A DNA stretch of 13,289 nucleotides from Bacteroidales bacterium. GTDB lineage: Bacteria; Bacteroidota; Bacteroidia; Bacteroidales; WCHB1-69. Of the stretch, positions 13,152-13,289 are shown piece by piece (positions within the stretch are counted from its first letter, which is position 1; each line of letters opens with the position of its first letter). The DNA is taken from assembly GCA_031254735.1 (NCBI GenBank), contig JAIRTU010000032.1, positions 1 to 13,289 of the forward strand. Direction: 5' to 3'. Position numbers and translations under genes: made by a program. The notes beneath the pieces are model-generated. The model was not told where the DNA came from and did not search any database. It was given only the letters and a program-made list of their open reading frames with translations.

Positions 13152-13289
13152 TCAGGCAAGAATATTAGCTATTATCAATCCGGAGACAACAAAACGTCCG
13201 AAGCGTCCGACAAGCATCATTATAAATACAGGCATCGGTTTGAAGCGAAGAAACCCCAACGACAACCCTATCAAATCGCCCACAAACGG
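13152..13289 (-). CDS. C-terminal end of a membrane protein, probably VTT/YqaA family
   Basis: Only the last 45 codons and the TGA stop are in the window; the gene continues past the right edge. The visible protein reads PFVGDLIGLSLGFLRFKPMP, then a hydrophobic helix with a GRFGRF turn and a final hydrophobic segment ending in ANILA. A GD followed by a small-residue helix, a Gly-Phe-Leu-Arg turn and a G-(K/R)-x-x-R(Y/F) motif is the pattern of the last part of YqaA/DedA-like (VTT domain) membrane proteins. The fragment is too short for certainty, and another small inner-membrane family is possible. It reads toward the repeat-like gap and the FKBP gene on the same strand. Confidence 0.6.
   Translation of the reverse strand, partial: PFVGDLIGLSLGFLRFKPMPVFIMMLVGRFGRFVVSGLIIANILA

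Overview
The window looks like chromosome of a member of the Bacteroidota, most likely order Bacteroidales. The base composition is AT-rich. Several genes are preceded by a Bacteroides-type -7 box (TAnnTTTG) rather than a -35/-10 pair. SerC is followed by a short SerA with a Lys-Lys-Met-Gly active-site loop, and there is a kinase-RapZ fusion of a kind I associate with this phylum. Every gene I can support is on the minus strand, so the layout below is read right to left.

Right edge (12634-13289): the last 45 codons of a membrane protein, probably of the VTT/YqaA family, then about 0.5 kb without a gene. This gap holds four short-loop hairpins and other intergenic repeat-like pieces. Next comes a cytoplasmic FKBP-type prolyl isomerase (12633-12037). 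It is followed 36 bp later by a two-domain protein (12000-10522) that joins an AmgK-like sugar kinase to the C-terminal sensor domain of RapZ. A small lipocalin-like lipoprotein (10379-9930) then overlaps by 4 bp a CLC chloride channel/transporter with a CBS pair (9933-8158).

Middle (8157-5938): serC and serA, 30 bp apart and with a candidate promoter before serC, encode the first two steps of phosphorylated serine synthesis. About 300 bp without a gene follows. Then comes a tightly packed four-gene unit (5632-2956): an FlK-like hotdog thioesterase, a three-helix SemiSWEET/PQ-loop protein, a class V aminotransferase of the cysteine desulfurase family, and a secreted probable lipoprotein of unknown function.

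Left (2955-1): the most unusual feature is a 1.2-kb array (1637-2863) of diverged 23-nt monomers arranged in a higher-order repeat of about 184 bp, normally eight monomers of distinguishable types. It ends 8 bp upstream of the -7 box of a DUF4143-type AAA ATPase (1599-331). Beyond the ATPase, the last 300 bp has no credible gene. It carries two leftward promoter candidates and a hairpin, apparently the leader of a gene outside the window.

The best candidates for something not well described are the hierarchical satellite-like array, the kinase-RapZ fusion and the hairpin cluster. I do not see a complete defence system, CRISPR array, tRNA, rRNA or transposase gene.
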